Shown here piece after piece: positions 1 through 9,486 of a stretch of 64,000 bases of DNA. Source of the DNA: Caballeronia megalochromosomata (GTDB taxonomy: Bacteria > Pseudomonadota > Gammaproteobacteria > Burkholderiales > Burkholderiaceae); NCBI GenBank assembly GCA_001580565.1, contig LRBF01000264.1, positions 1 through 64,000 of the forward strand, given 5' to 3'. A program made the position numbers and the translations under genes. Under the pieces are notes generated by a model. That model made no database searches. It saw only the letters and a program-made list of their open reading frames with translations, and was not told the DNA's origin. Each line of letters starts with the position of its first letter. Position 1 is the stretch's first letter.

Positions 1-31
1 GAAAACGGGATCCGGCGAAAAGCCTGAAGCC

Positions 32-943
32 TCAACGCCCTGTGCGCGCGCACACCGACTCAGCAACAGCATCCCTCACACACTCCGCCATCCACTCCGA
101 AGCCCGCGTACGCGCCCCCCGCGCGGGCCGCGCAATCACCAGCGGCTGAATCACCGTAGACTCCTGAATCCGACACTCGACAACAAGCGGCGATTGCGCC
201 GCCACCGCGCTCTGCGTAATCAGCAGCGACACGCCAAGCCCACTCGCGACCATCGCGCGAACCAGTTCGATCGACGCGGCCCGATAGCGCACATTCGGCG
301 ACAACCCGCATTGCCAGAACGGCGTCATCAGGAAATCACGGCTCTGCGGCAGGTCGATCAGGATAAACGGTTCCGCCGCAAGCTCGCGCAGCGACACGGC
401 CCGCTTGCGCTTCGCGAGCCGTGAGCCGGCGGGCACGAGGCCGTATGGCCGCAATTGCGCGAGGCATTCGCGCTCGATGTCCCCGGGCAGCCCCACGTCG
501 TACATCAGCGCGAAGTCGATCTGCCGCTTCTGCAGCCATGCCTCGAGCTGCGGCAAATCTCCTTCGACGAAACGAACCGACAGCCGCGGATGCCGCTCGC
601 GCGCAAGTTCCAGCGCGCGTGGCAGATAGACAGGCGCAATGGTGCGAAAAACACCCATCTGCACCTCGCCGGCCTCTTCGTCGCCGACGTCGTCCGTCGC
701 AAACGCCGATGCCGATGCCAGCAGTTGCCGCGCCTCCGCAAGCTTGCGCTCGCCGAAATGCGTGAGCGTCATGCGCGTGCCAGCCCCGCGCGTGAACAAC
801 GGATCGTCGAACAGCGCTTCGAGCTCGCGGATCGCCACCGAGATGGACGGCTGCGACACGCTGAGCTGGTTCGCCGCCGCCGTCGTGCTGCCGAGTTCCG
901 CGGCGGCGACGAAATAACGAAGCAACCGCAGTGACAGGGCCAT
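32..943 (-). CDS. LysR-family transcriptional regulator
   Basis: A 303-residue LysR regulator. The N-terminal winged helix-turn-helix spans about residues 1-60 (LRYFVAAAELGSTTAAANQL, then the recognition stretch SVSQPSISVAIRELE). A periplasmic-binding-like effector domain of normal length follows. It is divergent from the CoA-transferase gene at 1009 with only 65 bp between them, the usual layout for a LysR protein that controls its neighbour and itself. I infer that it senses a substrate or CoA intermediate of the downstream cluster; no effector can be read from the sequence. The family call is secure and the target is inferred. Confidence 0.9.
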   Translation of the reverse strand: MALSLRLLRYFVAAAELGSTTAAANQLSVSQPSISVAIRELEALFDDPLFTRGAGTRMTLTHFGERKLAEARQLLASASAFATDDVGDEEAGEVQMGVFRTIAPVYLPRALELARERHPRLSVRFVEGDLPQLEAWLQKRQIDFALMYDVGLPGDIERECLAQLRPYGLVPAGSRLAKRKRAVSLRELAAEPFILIDLPQSRDFLMTPFWQCGLSPNVRYRAASIELVRAMVASGLGVSLLITQSAVAAQSPLVVECRIQESTVIQPLVIARPARGARTRASEWMAECVRDAVAESVCARTGR

Positions 944-1008
944 ACGAAAATCCTATAGGCGTTAATTTATTCCGATATTTTATCTAATTACCCGACGCGG
1001 ACAGAATC
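944..1008. promoter_or_regulatory. Divergent LysR/CoA-transferase promoter region
   Basis: This 65 bp gap is clearly AT-rich against its GC-rich surroundings and contains the 8-bp palindrome CCTATAGG (952-959) followed by AATTTATTCCGATATTTTAT. Promoters and a LysR box for both genes should lie here. I could not define a single convincing T-N11-A motif. Confidence 0.4.
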
Positions 1009-2286
1009 ATGGCAACGGCCGACTTGGCCGGACCTTCAGGAGACGATGTCGTGACTGTGTCCAGGCTGCCGCTCGACGGCATACGCGTGATCGATTTTTC
1101 CCGGGTGCTGGCGGGGCCGCTGTGTTCGGCGCTGCTCGGCGATCTCGGCGCCGACGTGATCAAGATCGAGCCGCCGGGCGGCGACGACTATCGTTCGATC
1201 GGTCCATTCGCGCACGGCGAGAGCGGCCTGTTCAGCGCGATGAATCGCAACAAGCGCAGCGTCGTCATCGATCTGAAGACCGTCGAGGGGCAGATGCTCG
1301 CGCAATCGCTGTGCGCGCAGGCGGACGTCGTCGTGGAGAACTTCCGGCCCGGTGTGGCGGAGCGGCTCGGCATCGGATACGAAACCCTGGCGGCGCGAAA
1401 TCCGCAGCTTATCTATGCAAGCGTGTCGGGCTTCGGGCAGACCGGGCCCGAATCGCACCGGCCCGCCTACGACATCATCCTGCAAGCGCTGTGCGGGCTG
1501 ATGGACGCGACCGGCGCGCCCGACGGCGAACCGACGCTCGTCGGCGATTCCGTGTCGGACGTCGTGAGCGGCATCTTCGCTTCGTGGGGCGTGCTGGCCG
1601 CGCTCGTCGCGCGCGATCGCACGGGCAAGGGCACGCACGTCGACGTGTCGATGTTCGACGCCACGCTGAGCCTGACCGCGGCGCTGGTCGCCCGCTACGC
1701 GACCACGGGCGCCGCTCAGTCGCGCGTCGGCAATCGCCATCCGACCTCCGCGCCGTTCGGTGCGTATCGTGCGTCGGACGGCCACTTCGTCGTCGCGGTG
1801 CTCAACAACAAGCTGTTCGCCCGGCTGGCGGATGCGATCGGCCTTCCCGAACTCGCCGACGATCCCCGTTTCGTCAGCGACACGTCGCGCTGCGCGCACG
1901 AAGCCGCGCTGCGTACCTGCATCGAAGGATGGGCGGCGACGCGCTCGGTCGCCGACGTCAATTCGGCGCTGAGTGACGCCGGCATTCCCGTCGCGCCAAT
2001 CCAGACCATCCAGCAAGCGCTCGACAGCGATCACGCCCGCACGCGCGGCGTGCTCGTCGACACCGCCGCGGCCGATGGATCGCCGATGCGCCTGCCCGCC
2101 CAGCCGCTCAAGTTTTCTGCATACCCGCACACACGCACGACGCGCGCGCCGCGCATCGGCGAACACACGTCATCCGTTCTAGAAGACCTGCTCGGCCTCG
2201 ACACGACGGCAATTGCCGCGCTTGCGGCACAGGGCGTCGTGCGCACGGGCGTGACCGACTTCATCCAGGAGAAAGATCTTGCTTAA
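1009..2286 (+). CDS. CaiB/BaiF-type (class III) CoA-transferase
   Basis: A 425-residue family III CoA-transferase, the fold of carnitine CoA-transferase CaiB and formyl-CoA transferase. The N-terminus has the typical LDGIRVIDFSRVLAGP, then LGADVIKIEPP, and YDIILQALCGLM with a VGDSVSD segment that carries the likely catalytic Asp. It should move CoA between an acyl-CoA donor and a free carboxylic acid. The upstream ATG gives a 14-residue tail. A GTG at 1051 has a better ribosome site (CAGGAGA at 1037-1043) and may be the true start. It overlaps the next gene by 8 bp, so the two are translationally coupled. Substrate unknown; the neighbourhood suggests a betaine or carnitine-like acid. Confidence 0.9.
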   Translation: MATADLAGPSGDDVVTVSRLPLDGIRVIDFSRVLAGPLCSALLGDLGADVIKIEPPGGDDYRSIGPFAHGESGLFSAMNRNKRSVVIDLKTVEGQMLAQSLCAQADVVVENFRPGVAERLGIGYETLAARNPQLIYASVSGFGQTGPESHRPAYDIILQALCGLMDATGAPDGEPTLVGDSVSDVVSGIFASWGVLAALVARDRTGKGTHVDVSMFDATLSLTAALVARYATTGAAQSRVGNRHPTSAPFGAYRASDGHFVVAVLNNKLFARLADAIGLPELADDPRFVSDTSRCAHEAALRTCIEGWAATRSVADVNSALSDAGIPVAPIQTIQQALDSDHARTRGVLVDTAAADGSPMRLPAQPLKFSAYPHTRTTRAPRIGEHTSSVLEDLLGLDTTAIAALAAQGVVRTGVTDFIQEKDLA

Positions 2287-3424
2287 GCGACTGGGCGTCA
2301 CCGACGCCGACCTCGAAATCGCCGACGCGATTCGCCGTTTCGCACAGGCCGAACTGGCGCCGCACGCGGCACAGGTCGACCGCGAAGAAATCCCGACCAC
2401 ACGCTATGTCCGCGCGCTTGCCGAACTCGGCGTGATGGGCATGAACCTGCCGGAACGCTGGAATGGCGTCGGCGCATCGCCGGCCGCCATCATTCTCGCG
2501 CTGGCGGAAATCGCCAGGGCGTGCGCGGCCACGTCGTCGATGATCGGCGCGCACTATCTGGCGACCGATTCGATCCTCATCGGCGGCTCCGAGGCGCTCT
2601 GCGAGCGCTATCTGCCGGACGCCGCGACAGGCGTGAAGCTCGGCGCATTCGCCCTGACGGAACCGCAGGCAGGTTCCAACCCCGCTGGCATGACGACGCA
2701 AGCCCTGCGCGACGGCGACAGCTATCACATTCGCGGTGTCAAGCACTTCATCTCCAACGCGGACGCGGCGCAGTTCATCGTCGTCTATGCGAAGACCGCG
2801 CCTCATCAAGGCACGCGCGGCATCAGCGCGTTCGTGGTCGATCGCGACACGCCGGGCATGACCGTCGCGCCGCCGGAAAAGCTGATGGGCATTCACGGCG
2901 CGCCCGCGCATGAAGTTGCGCTGGACTGCGTGGTGCCCGCCGCCAACCGTATCGGCGACGAAGGCAGCGGCTTTCGCACCGCGATGAAGGTGCTCGACAA
3001 CAGCCGCCTCGACGTCGCGGCGACGAGCCTCGGCATCGCCGAAGCGGCGTTCGGCGATGCGGTCGAATGGGCGAAGCAGCGTCATGTGGGCGGCGAGCCG
3101 CTCGCGAACAAGCAAGGACTGCAGTGGTCGTTCGCGGACATGAAGACGCGCCTCGAAGCGGCGTGGCTGCTGACGCTTCAGGCGGCGGCGCGGCGCGGCG
3201 CGGGTGAACCGTTCACCGAACTCGCGTCGATGGCCAAGCTCTACGCATCGGAAATGGTTTCGTTCGTGACGGACGCCGCACTACAGGTTCACGGCGGCTA
3301 CGGCTTCACACGCGAGATGAGAATCGAGCGCCTCGTGCGCGACGCGCGCATTCTGCGGATCTACGAAGGTTCCTCGGAGATTCAGCGCACCGTCATTGCC
3401 CGTTCGTTATTCTCCGGATCATAA
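2279..3424 (+). CDS. Acyl-CoA dehydrogenase
   Basis: A 381-residue FAD-dependent acyl-CoA dehydrogenase that introduces an alpha-beta double bond and passes electrons to ETF. N-terminal, middle and C-terminal domains are all present: FALTEPQAGSNPAGM (FAD/substrate motif), VHGGYGFTREMRIERLVRDAR, and IYEGSSEIQR with the canonical catalytic Glu. The start is TTG at 2279, supported by AGGAGA six bases upstream, and it lies inside the end of the CoA-transferase gene. EtfBA follow 27 bp later, which gives it a private electron acceptor. Substrate not determined. Confidence 0.92.
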   Translation: MLKRLGVTDADLEIADAIRRFAQAELAPHAAQVDREEIPTTRYVRALAELGVMGMNLPERWNGVGASPAAIILALAEIARACAATSSMIGAHYLATDSILIGGSEALCERYLPDAATGVKLGAFALTEPQAGSNPAGMTTQALRDGDSYHIRGVKHFISNADAAQFIVVYAKTAPHQGTRGISAFVVDRDTPGMTVAPPEKLMGIHGAPAHEVALDCVVPAANRIGDEGSGFRTAMKVLDNSRLDVAATSLGIAEAAFGDAVEWAKQRHVGGEPLANKQGLQWSFADMKTRLEAAWLLTLQAAARRGAGEPFTELASMAKLYASEMVSFVTDAALQVHGGYGFTREMRIERLVRDARILRIYEGSSEIQRTVIARSLFSGS

Positions 3425-3451
3425 TTAGTATTCCATATCATAAGACGAGTC

Positions 3452-4201
3452 ATGAAAATTCTGGTGGCAGTCAAACGCGTCGTCGACGCGAATGTGAAAG
3501 TGGGCGTGAAGTCCGATCAGTCTGACGTCGACATCGCGAACGTCAAAATGTCAATCAATCCGTTCGACGAGATCGCCGTCGAAGCCGCCGTGCGTTTGAA
3601 GGAAGCCGGCGTCGCGACCGAAGTGATCGCTGTGTCGTGCGGCGTGGCGCAGTCGCAGGACACGCTGCGCACGGCGCTCGCGATCGGCGCGGACCGCGCG
3701 ATCCTGGTCGAATCGAATGCCCGGTTGCAGCCGCTCGCCGTCGCAAAGCTGCTCAAGGCGCTGGTCGACAGGGAAGCGCCGCAACTGGTCATCCTCGGCA
3801 AGCAGGCCATCGACGACGATTCGAACCAGACCGGCCAGATGCTCGCCGCGCTTGCCGATCTGCCGCAAGCGACCTTCGCTTCGGACATTGCAGTCGATAA
3901 CGGCCGCGCGGTCGTTGCACGCGAAGTGGACGGCGGCGCCGAAACCCTGTCGCTGAAACTGCCCGCCGTCATCACGGCCGACCTGCGCCTGAACGAGCCG
4001 CGCTACGTCACGTTGCCGAACATCATGAAAGCGAAGAAGAAGCCGCTCGACACGATTCGGCCCGAGGAACTCGGCGTCGACGTGACACCGCGCCTGCATA
4101 CGCTCAAGGTCAGCGAACCACCGAAGCGCGCGCCCGGCGTGACATTGCCCGGCGTGCAGGCGCTGATCGAAAAGCTCAAGACCGAAGCCAAGGTTCTTTG
4201 A
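3452..4201 (+). CDS. etfB: Electron transfer flavoprotein beta subunit (copy 1)
   Basis: A 249-residue ETF beta subunit (FixA/EtfB family) starting MKILVAVKRVVDANVKV and carrying the conserved NPFDEIAVEAAVRLKEAG and the AMP-binding-domain stretch around residues 110-135 (ILGKQAIDDDSNQTGQMLAAL). It forms a heterodimer with the next gene product and carries electrons from the neighbouring acyl-CoA dehydrogenases to ETF-quinone oxidoreductase. A second copy of the same length lies at 46346-47095. Fourteen bases separate it from etfA. Confidence 0.95.
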   Translation: MKILVAVKRVVDANVKVGVKSDQSDVDIANVKMSINPFDEIAVEAAVRLKEAGVATEVIAVSCGVAQSQDTLRTALAIGADRAILVESNARLQPLAVAKLLKALVDREAPQLVILGKQAIDDDSNQTGQMLAALADLPQATFASDIAVDNGRAVVAREVDGGAETLSLKLPAVITADLRLNEPRYVTLPNIMKAKKKPLDTIRPEELGVDVTPRLHTLKVSEPPKRAPGVTLPGVQALIEKLKTEAKVL

Positions 4202-4214
4202 CGGAGACAGGGAA

Positions 4215-5147
4215 ATGACGATTCTGGTTATCGCGGAACACAACAAGGCGTCGGTCAATGCGACGACGTTGAAGACCATCGGCGCGGCGCGGAAGATCGG
4301 CACGGACATTCATGTGCTGATCGCGGGTCATGACGCGCACAGCGCGGCCGAGGCCGCGTCGAAGATCGCGGGCGTGTCGAAAGTGCTGCTGGCCGATGCG
4401 CCGCAACTCGAAGCCGGCCTCGCGGAAAACATCGAAGCGACGGTTCTTCCGCTCGCGGCGAACTACACGCACATCCTCGCGCCGGCGACAGCCTTCGGCA
4501 AGAACGCGATGCCGCGTATCGCCGCGAAGCTCGACGTCGCGCAGATCAGCGACATCACCGCCGTCATCACCGACGACACGTTCGAGCGCCCGATCTACGC
4601 GGGCAACGCCATCGCCACGGTGCGATCGGCCGATACGCCCAAGGTCCTCACCGTGCGCGCGACGAGCTTCGACGCGGTATCGGCGCAAGGCGGCAGCGCC
4701 CCCGTCGAGCGTATCGAAGCGGCTGCGGACCGCGGCCTGTCGTGTTTCGTCAGCCGCGCAGCGACGAAGCTGGAGCGCCCCGAACTGACGAACGCGAGCA
4801 CCATCGTGTCGGGTGGACGCGGCCTTGGCAGCGGCGAGAACTACGCCAAGGTGCTAGAGCCGCTGGCCGACAAACTCGGCGCGGCGCTGGGCGCATCTCG
4901 CGCCGCCGTCGATGCGGGCTTCGTTCCGAACGACTATCAGGTCGGGCAGACCGGCAAGATCGTGGCGCCGCAGTTGTATGTCGCCGTCGGCATTTCGGGG
5001 GCGATCCAGCATCTGGCCGGCATGAAGGATTCGAAGGTGATCGTCGCGATCAACAAGGATCCGGAAGCGCCGATCTTCAGCGTGGCCGACTACGGTCTCG
5101 TCGGCGATCTGCACGACATCGTTCCGGCATTCGTCGCCGCAGCCTGA
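4215..5147 (+). CDS. etfA: Electron transfer flavoprotein alpha subunit (copy 1)
   Basis: A 310-residue ETF alpha subunit. The C-terminal FAD domain is complete, with SGGRGLGSGENYAKVLEPLA, the VGQTGKIVAPQLYVAVGISG block and INKDPEAPIFSVADYGLVGDL. Start at ATG 4215 after a GGAGACAGGGAA ribosome site. It partners the preceding EtfB. Linkage to two acyl-CoA dehydrogenases and a CoA-transferase is reminiscent of fixAB with the cai genes in enterobacteria, although FixAB is a distinct ETF subgroup and this pair looks like a standard ETF. Confidence 0.95.
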   Translation: MTILVIAEHNKASVNATTLKTIGAARKIGTDIHVLIAGHDAHSAAEAASKIAGVSKVLLADAPQLEAGLAENIEATVLPLAANYTHILAPATAFGKNAMPRIAAKLDVAQISDITAVITDDTFERPIYAGNAIATVRSADTPKVLTVRATSFDAVSAQGGSAPVERIEAAADRGLSCFVSRAATKLERPELTNASTIVSGGRGLGSGENYAKVLEPLADKLGAALGASRAAVDAGFVPNDYQVGQTGKIVAPQLYVAVGISGAIQHLAGMKDSKVIVAINKDPEAPIFSVADYGLVGDLHDIVPAFVAAA

Positions 5148-5195
5148 CGCGCACACATCCTCTTCAATAAGTTACTCACCGCTCAGGAGACGAGC

Positions 5196-6629
5196 ATGGA
5201 ACGTAACACGTCGGCATCCGCCGCGAACGCATCGCTGATCGAGCGCCGCTCGATCGACTATATTCCCGATGCGGAGCGCCACGGCAATCTCTTCAGCCAG
5301 TTCACCCTGTGGTTCGGCGCGAATCTGCAGGTCACGGCAGTCGTCGTCGGCGCGCTCGCCGTCGTGCTCGGCGGCGATGTGTTCTGGTCGCTGATCGGGC
5401 TTCTCATCGGCCAGATCGCCGGCGGCGCGGTGATGGCGTTGCACGGCGCGCAGGGCCCGCAGCTCGGCCTGCCGCAGATGATCTCGAGCCGCGTGCAGTT
5501 CGGCGTGTATGGCGCGATCATTCCGCTCGTGCTCGTCTGCGTGATGTACGTCGGCTTTTCCGCGGGCGGCACGGTGCTCGCGGGACAGGCCATCGGCGCG
5601 CTCCTGCATACCGACAACACGACGTCGATCCTGATCTTCTCGGCGCTTATCGTGCTGCTCACCGGTCTGGGCTACCGCGTCATTCATACGATGGGCCGCG
5701 TGTCGAGCATCATCGGCACGCTCGCGTTCCTGTATCTGTTCGCAAGCCTGCTGCACGGCCACGCGCTCGATACCCTGCTCGCGAACCGGCACTTCACCGT
5801 CGCGTCGTTCCTGCTGGCGATTTCGCTGTCGGCATCGTGGCAGATCGCGTATGGGCCGTATGTCGCGGACTATTCGCGCTACCTGCCGAAATCGACTTCC
5901 GCGCGCAAGACCTTCTTCGCCGTGTTCAGCGGCACCGTGATCGGCGCGCAGGTTTCGATGACCTTCGGGGTCCTGGCCGCCGCGCTCGCCGGCGAGCGGT
6001 TTTCCGGGCACGAAGTCACGTTCATCGTCGGACTCGGCGCGACCGGCGCGATTGCTGCCCTGCTCTATTTCACGATCGCGCTCGGTAAGCTGACGATCAC
6101 CACGCTCAACGCCTATGGCAGCGTGATGTCGGTCTCGGCGATCGTCACCGGCTTCGGCGGGCAGCGCGAAATCTCGGCACGCACGCGGCTCGTCTTCGTG
6201 CTGCTGAGCGTCGCGGCATCGAGCGGGCTCGCGCTCGCCGGACAGCACTCGTTCCTGAAGGCCTTTTCTTCGTTCCTGCTGTTCCTGCTCGTGTTCTTCA
6301 CGCCCTGGAGTGCGATCAATCTCGTCGATTACTACTGGGTCACGCGCGAACGCTACGACGTGCCCGCCCTCTTCGATGTCAATGGCCGCTATGGCCGGTG
6401 GAATGTCGCGGGCATCACGGTTTATGCGGTCGGCGTGCTCGTGCAGATGCCGTTCGTCGCGACCGGCTTCTATACGGGTCCGTGGGTCGATGCGCTGGGT
6501 GGCGTGGACGTGTCGTGGATCGTGGGCATCGTCGTGCCGGGCATCCTGTACTACGCCGTGTCGCGTCTCGCGGGATCGCGAACGCCAGAGCGCGTCATCG
6601 CGTCCGGACCGATGACCGGGACGGACTGA
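5196..6629 (+). CDS. NCS1-family permease (nucleobase/cation symporter 1)
   Basis: A 477-residue integral membrane protein with about 12 hydrophobic segments. The N-terminal motif (IDYIPDAERHGNLFSQFTLW followed by FGAN) and GPQLGLPQMISSRVQFGVYG are typical of NCS1 purine/cytosine/allantoin/hydantoin permeases. Start at ATG 5196 with CAGGAGA upstream. It sits between etfA and the ABC importer genes on the same strand. NCS1 proteins import nitrogen heterocycles, so the substrate of this cluster may contain ring or amide nitrogen. The nitrilase downstream would fit such a compound. Substrate is unknown. Confidence 0.85.
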   Translation: MERNTSASAANASLIERRSIDYIPDAERHGNLFSQFTLWFGANLQVTAVVVGALAVVLGGDVFWSLIGLLIGQIAGGAVMALHGAQGPQLGLPQMISSRVQFGVYGAIIPLVLVCVMYVGFSAGGTVLAGQAIGALLHTDNTTSILIFSALIVLLTGLGYRVIHTMGRVSSIIGTLAFLYLFASLLHGHALDTLLANRHFTVASFLLAISLSASWQIAYGPYVADYSRYLPKSTSARKTFFAVFSGTVIGAQVSMTFGVLAAALAGERFSGHEVTFIVGLGATGAIAALLYFTIALGKLTITTLNAYGSVMSVSAIVTGFGGQREISARTRLVFVLLSVAASSGLALAGQHSFLKAFSSFLLFLLVFFTPWSAINLVDYYWVTRERYDVPALFDVNGRYGRWNVAGITVYAVGVLVQMPFVATGFYTGPWVDALGGVDVSWIVGIVVPGILYYAVSRLAGSRTPERVIASGPMTGTD

Positions 6630-6646
6630 ACCGGCACATACAGTCA

Positions 6647-6684
6647 GGCGAGCGCGAGAGAACAAGCAGCGCTTCGCGCTCGCC
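6647..6684 (+). terminator. Hairpin after the NCS1 permease gene, possible terminator
   Basis: Perfect 11-bp arms GGCGAGCGCGA (6647-6657) and TCGCGCTCGCC (6674-6684) with a 16-nt loop, 18 bp after the permease stop. No T-tract follows, so this may be a Rho-dependent or mRNA-stabilising structure. The rest of the 273-bp gap up to 6902 is comparatively AT-rich and probably holds the promoter of the ABC operon. Confidence 0.4.
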
Positions 6685-6902
6685 GCGACGCAGCATGACA
6701 ATGACCAGACCGTACAGTCAAAGTAGATTCATAGACGATTGATTTAGAACGAAAAAACCAAGTCACGCGTGGCCATGCCGCTTTTGTGACAAACAATGTC
6801 GGGTCGATGTTAGCCATATGTCCCCGCTCCGCTCTATCGTTTAGGCCATAGCAGGTTCCAAACATAGACACGGCTCTTCAAAGAAGGAGCTCAGGAGACA
6901 TA

Positions 6903-7628
6903 GTGGAAACCCTTGCCTTCATCTGGGACAACCTGGCGAGCATCGCCAGGATGACCGGCGAGCACATCGAGATCGTCGGCGTGGGCGTCGGACTCGCGAT
7001 CGTCACGGGCGTGCCGCTCGGCATCGCGATCACGATCAACGAACGCCTCGCGAAGATCGTGCTGTATGTCGCGGCGATCATCATGACGATTCCCTCGGTC
7101 GCGCTGTTCGGCCTGATGATTCCCGTCCTATCCGTGATCGGCCAGGGTATCGGCTTTCTGCCGACGGTCATCGCGCTCTTCCTCTATTCGCAGTTGCCGA
7201 TCGTGCGCAATACCTACACCGCGATCACCAACATCGATCCGGCCTTGCGTGAAGCCGCGCGCGGCATGGGCATGACGACCGGCGAGCGTCTGCGCAAGGT
7301 CGAGATCCCCATCGCGCTGCCGATCATCATGGCCGGCGTGCGCATGGCGGTAGTGATCAACGTGGGCATTGCGGCGATTGCAGCGTATATCGGCGCGGGC
7401 GGTCTCGGCAAGCTCATCAGCCGCGGCATTTCGCAGTCGGACCCGCGCCAGTTGATCGCCGGCGCGATCCTCGTGAGCGTGCTCGCCATCGCCGCCGATA
7501 TCGGTCTCTCGTGGGTGCAGCGCTGGCTCACGCCGAAGGGACTTCGCGCTCCTTCACGCGCAGCCAGTCTCGCGCTGCGCCTCTCCGCCATGACGGGCTT
7601 TCGCAAACAAACCGGACACGCGCAATAA
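6903..7628 (+). CDS. Quaternary-amine (OpuB/Osm-type) ABC transporter permease 1
   Basis: A 241-residue permease of the BPD_transp_1 type found in glycine betaine/carnitine/choline importers. It has about six hydrophobic segments. The EAA-type cytoplasmic loop reads ALREAARGMGMTTGERLRKV, and GAGGLGKLISRGI near the C-terminus is typical of OpuBB/YehY proteins. The start is GTG at 6903 with AGGAGACATA upstream. It is the first gene of a four-gene importer operon (permease, ATPase, permease, binding protein). Confidence 0.88.
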   Translation: METLAFIWDNLASIARMTGEHIEIVGVGVGLAIVTGVPLGIAITINERLAKIVLYVAAIIMTIPSVALFGLMIPVLSVIGQGIGFLPTVIALFLYSQLPIVRNTYTAITNIDPALREAARGMGMTTGERLRKVEIPIALPIIMAGVRMAVVINVGIAAIAAYIGAGGLGKLISRGISQSDPRQLIAGAILVSVLAIAADIGLSWVQRWLTPKGLRAPSRAASLALRLSAMTGFRKQTGHAQ

Positions 7629-7631
7629 ATC

Positions 7632-8750
7632 ATGATCAGCCTTTCCAACCTTACCAAGCGATATGACGGCGCGGCGAGCGCGGTCGTCGACGGCATCAAC
7701 ATGGAAGTGGGCGCGGGCGAGATCTGCGTGCTGCTCGGGCCGTCGGGATGCGGCAAGACCACGACGCTCAAGATGATCAATCGTCTCGTGCGTCCCACGT
7801 CGGGCAAGATCTATCTCGAAGGACGCGACACGGACGAGTTCGAAGTCGTCGAATTACGCCGCCGCATCGGTTATGTGATTCAGCAGATCGGGCTCTTTCC
7901 GAACATGACGGTCGAGGAAAACATCAGCGTCGTGCCCACGCTGCTCGGCTGGGACAAGGCGAAGACCCGCCGCCGCGCGGCGGAGCTGCTCGAAATCGTC
8001 GCGCTCGATCCCGCAACGTATCTCACGCGCTACCCGAAAGATCTGTCGGGCGGACAGGCGCAACGTGTCGGCGTGGCGCGCGCGCTCGCCACCGATCCGC
8101 CCGTCATGCTGATGGACGAGCCGTTCGGCGCGATCGATCCGATCAACCGGGAACTGATTCAGGATGAATTCCTGCGCATCCAGAAGCAGGTGAAGAAGAC
8201 GATCATGTTCGTGAGCCACGACATCGACGAAGCGGTGAAGATGGCCGACAAGATCGCGATCTTCCGCAACGGTCATCTCGAACAATTCGATTCGCCGGAC
8301 AACATTCTCGCGCGCCCCGCCACGCCGTTCATCGCGGGTTTCGTCGGCACGGACCGCGCCTTGAAGCGTCTGCGGCTCCTGCGCGCCCGCGATGCGCTGT
8401 CCGCATGCGATTGCCGCGTGCGCGTCGGCGAGGACAGCGCGCGCGCCCGCGCGATGATGGAGAAGCACGGCGTCGCACAGATCGTGCTCGTCGATGCCGC
8501 CGACAAGCCGCACGGCTATCTCACCATCGACCGCCTGCTGAAGCTGGAAGGTCCAGTCACAGCGGCGCATGCGCTGCCCGTTCACGCCACCGCCAGCCAG
8601 AAGGACGATCTGCGCACTGTCGTTTCGACGATGTTCGCGAGCGGCGCTTCATGGATGCCCACCGTCGATGACGACGGCCGCTTCGTCGGCTATGTGAGCC
8701 AGGAGCGCATCGTCGACATGTTGAAGCTGCCTGCGGGAGAACCTGCATGA
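7632..8750 (+). CDS. Quaternary-amine ABC transporter ATP-binding protein with CBS pair
   Basis: A 372-residue ATPase of the OpuBA/ProV group. Walker A GPSGCGKTT is at residues 36-44, the signature LSGGQAQRVGVARA and Walker B VMLMDEPFGAIDP follow, and the H-loop is FVSHDIDEAVKMAD. Residues from about 245 to 370 form a tandem CBS module, which in OpuA-type importers senses ionic strength or nucleotides. It overlaps the next permease by 4 bp (ATGA). The CBS pair suggests that transport is gated by cell state as well as by expression. Confidence 0.92.
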   Translation: MISLSNLTKRYDGAASAVVDGINMEVGAGEICVLLGPSGCGKTTTLKMINRLVRPTSGKIYLEGRDTDEFEVVELRRRIGYVIQQIGLFPNMTVEENISVVPTLLGWDKAKTRRRAAELLEIVALDPATYLTRYPKDLSGGQAQRVGVARALATDPPVMLMDEPFGAIDPINRELIQDEFLRIQKQVKKTIMFVSHDIDEAVKMADKIAIFRNGHLEQFDSPDNILARPATPFIAGFVGTDRALKRLRLLRARDALSACDCRVRVGEDSARARAMMEKHGVAQIVLVDAADKPHGYLTIDRLLKLEGPVTAAHALPVHATASQKDDLRTVVSTMFASGASWMPTVDDDGRFVGYVSQERIVDMLKLPAGEPA

Positions 8751-9451
8751 AACGCGTCCTGTCCGTCGCGCTGCTTGCCGCGCTGAGCACGCAGGCGCAT
8801 GCCGATAGCTGGTGGGAGAGCATCAACCAGTATCGCAGCGACATCGTCTATCAAGGGCTGCACATGATGATGATGGTCGCGGTGGCCGGCGTGCTCGCGA
8901 TCATCGTCGCGATTCCGGCCGGCATCTATCTGAGCCGTCCATCGCAGAAGCGCGGTGCGGCCGTCGTGATGCAATCGCTCAATGCGGGACAGGCCGTGCC
9001 GAAACTCGCGCTGCTCGCGCTCGCGATGAGCGTGATGGGCATCGGCGCCGTGCCCGCGATCTTCGGCCTGTGGGTCGCGACGCTTTTGCCGATCGCACTG
9101 AACACGTATGAAGGCCTGCGCGCGGTGCCGCCCGCGCTCATCGAAGCCGCGACCGGCATGGGCATGACGCCCTGGCAGATTCTCTGGCGCGTGGAACTGC
9201 CCAACGCGCTCTACGTGATGTTCGCGGGCATCCGCACCGCACTGGCGATCACGGTCGGCACGGCGCCGCTCGCGTTCCTGATCGGCGGCGGCGGACTCGG
9301 CGAGCTGATCTTCACGGGCATCGACCTGAACGATTTCGGCATGCTGCTCGCGGGCGCCGTCCCGACCGCGCTGCTCGCGATCCTGACCGATGCGTTCGTA
9401 GGACAGATGCAGCGCATGCTGGTATCGCGCGGCGTGAATCCGCAAACCTGA
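8747..9451 (+). CDS. Quaternary-amine ABC transporter permease 2
   Basis: A 234-residue second permease. It begins with a signal-like segment (MKRVLSVALLAALSTQAHA), then a short extracytoplasmic stretch and about five membrane segments. The EAA loop is ALIEAATGMGMTPWQILWRV and GGGGLGELIFTGI is typical of OpuBD/YehW. It forms the heterodimeric channel with the first permease. Its start overlaps the ATPase stop, so their synthesis is coupled. Confidence 0.88.
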   Translation: MKRVLSVALLAALSTQAHADSWWESINQYRSDIVYQGLHMMMMVAVAGVLAIIVAIPAGIYLSRPSQKRGAAVVMQSLNAGQAVPKLALLALAMSVMGIGAVPAIFGLWVATLLPIALNTYEGLRAVPPALIEAATGMGMTPWQILWRVELPNALYVMFAGIRTALAITVGTAPLAFLIGGGGLGELIFTGIDLNDFGMLLAGAVPTALLAILTDAFVGQMQRMLVSRGVNPQT

Positions 9452-9486
9452 CCCATTAACCTGAATTCGCAACGAAGAGAGAGACC

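Noticed and set aside
5172..6701. A 509-codon open frame on the - strand opposite the NCS1 permease
   Set aside because: Composition is Arg/Asp/Glu/His-rich with no domain. It is a shadow of the GC-rich permease gene, which has clear motifs and a ribosome site.
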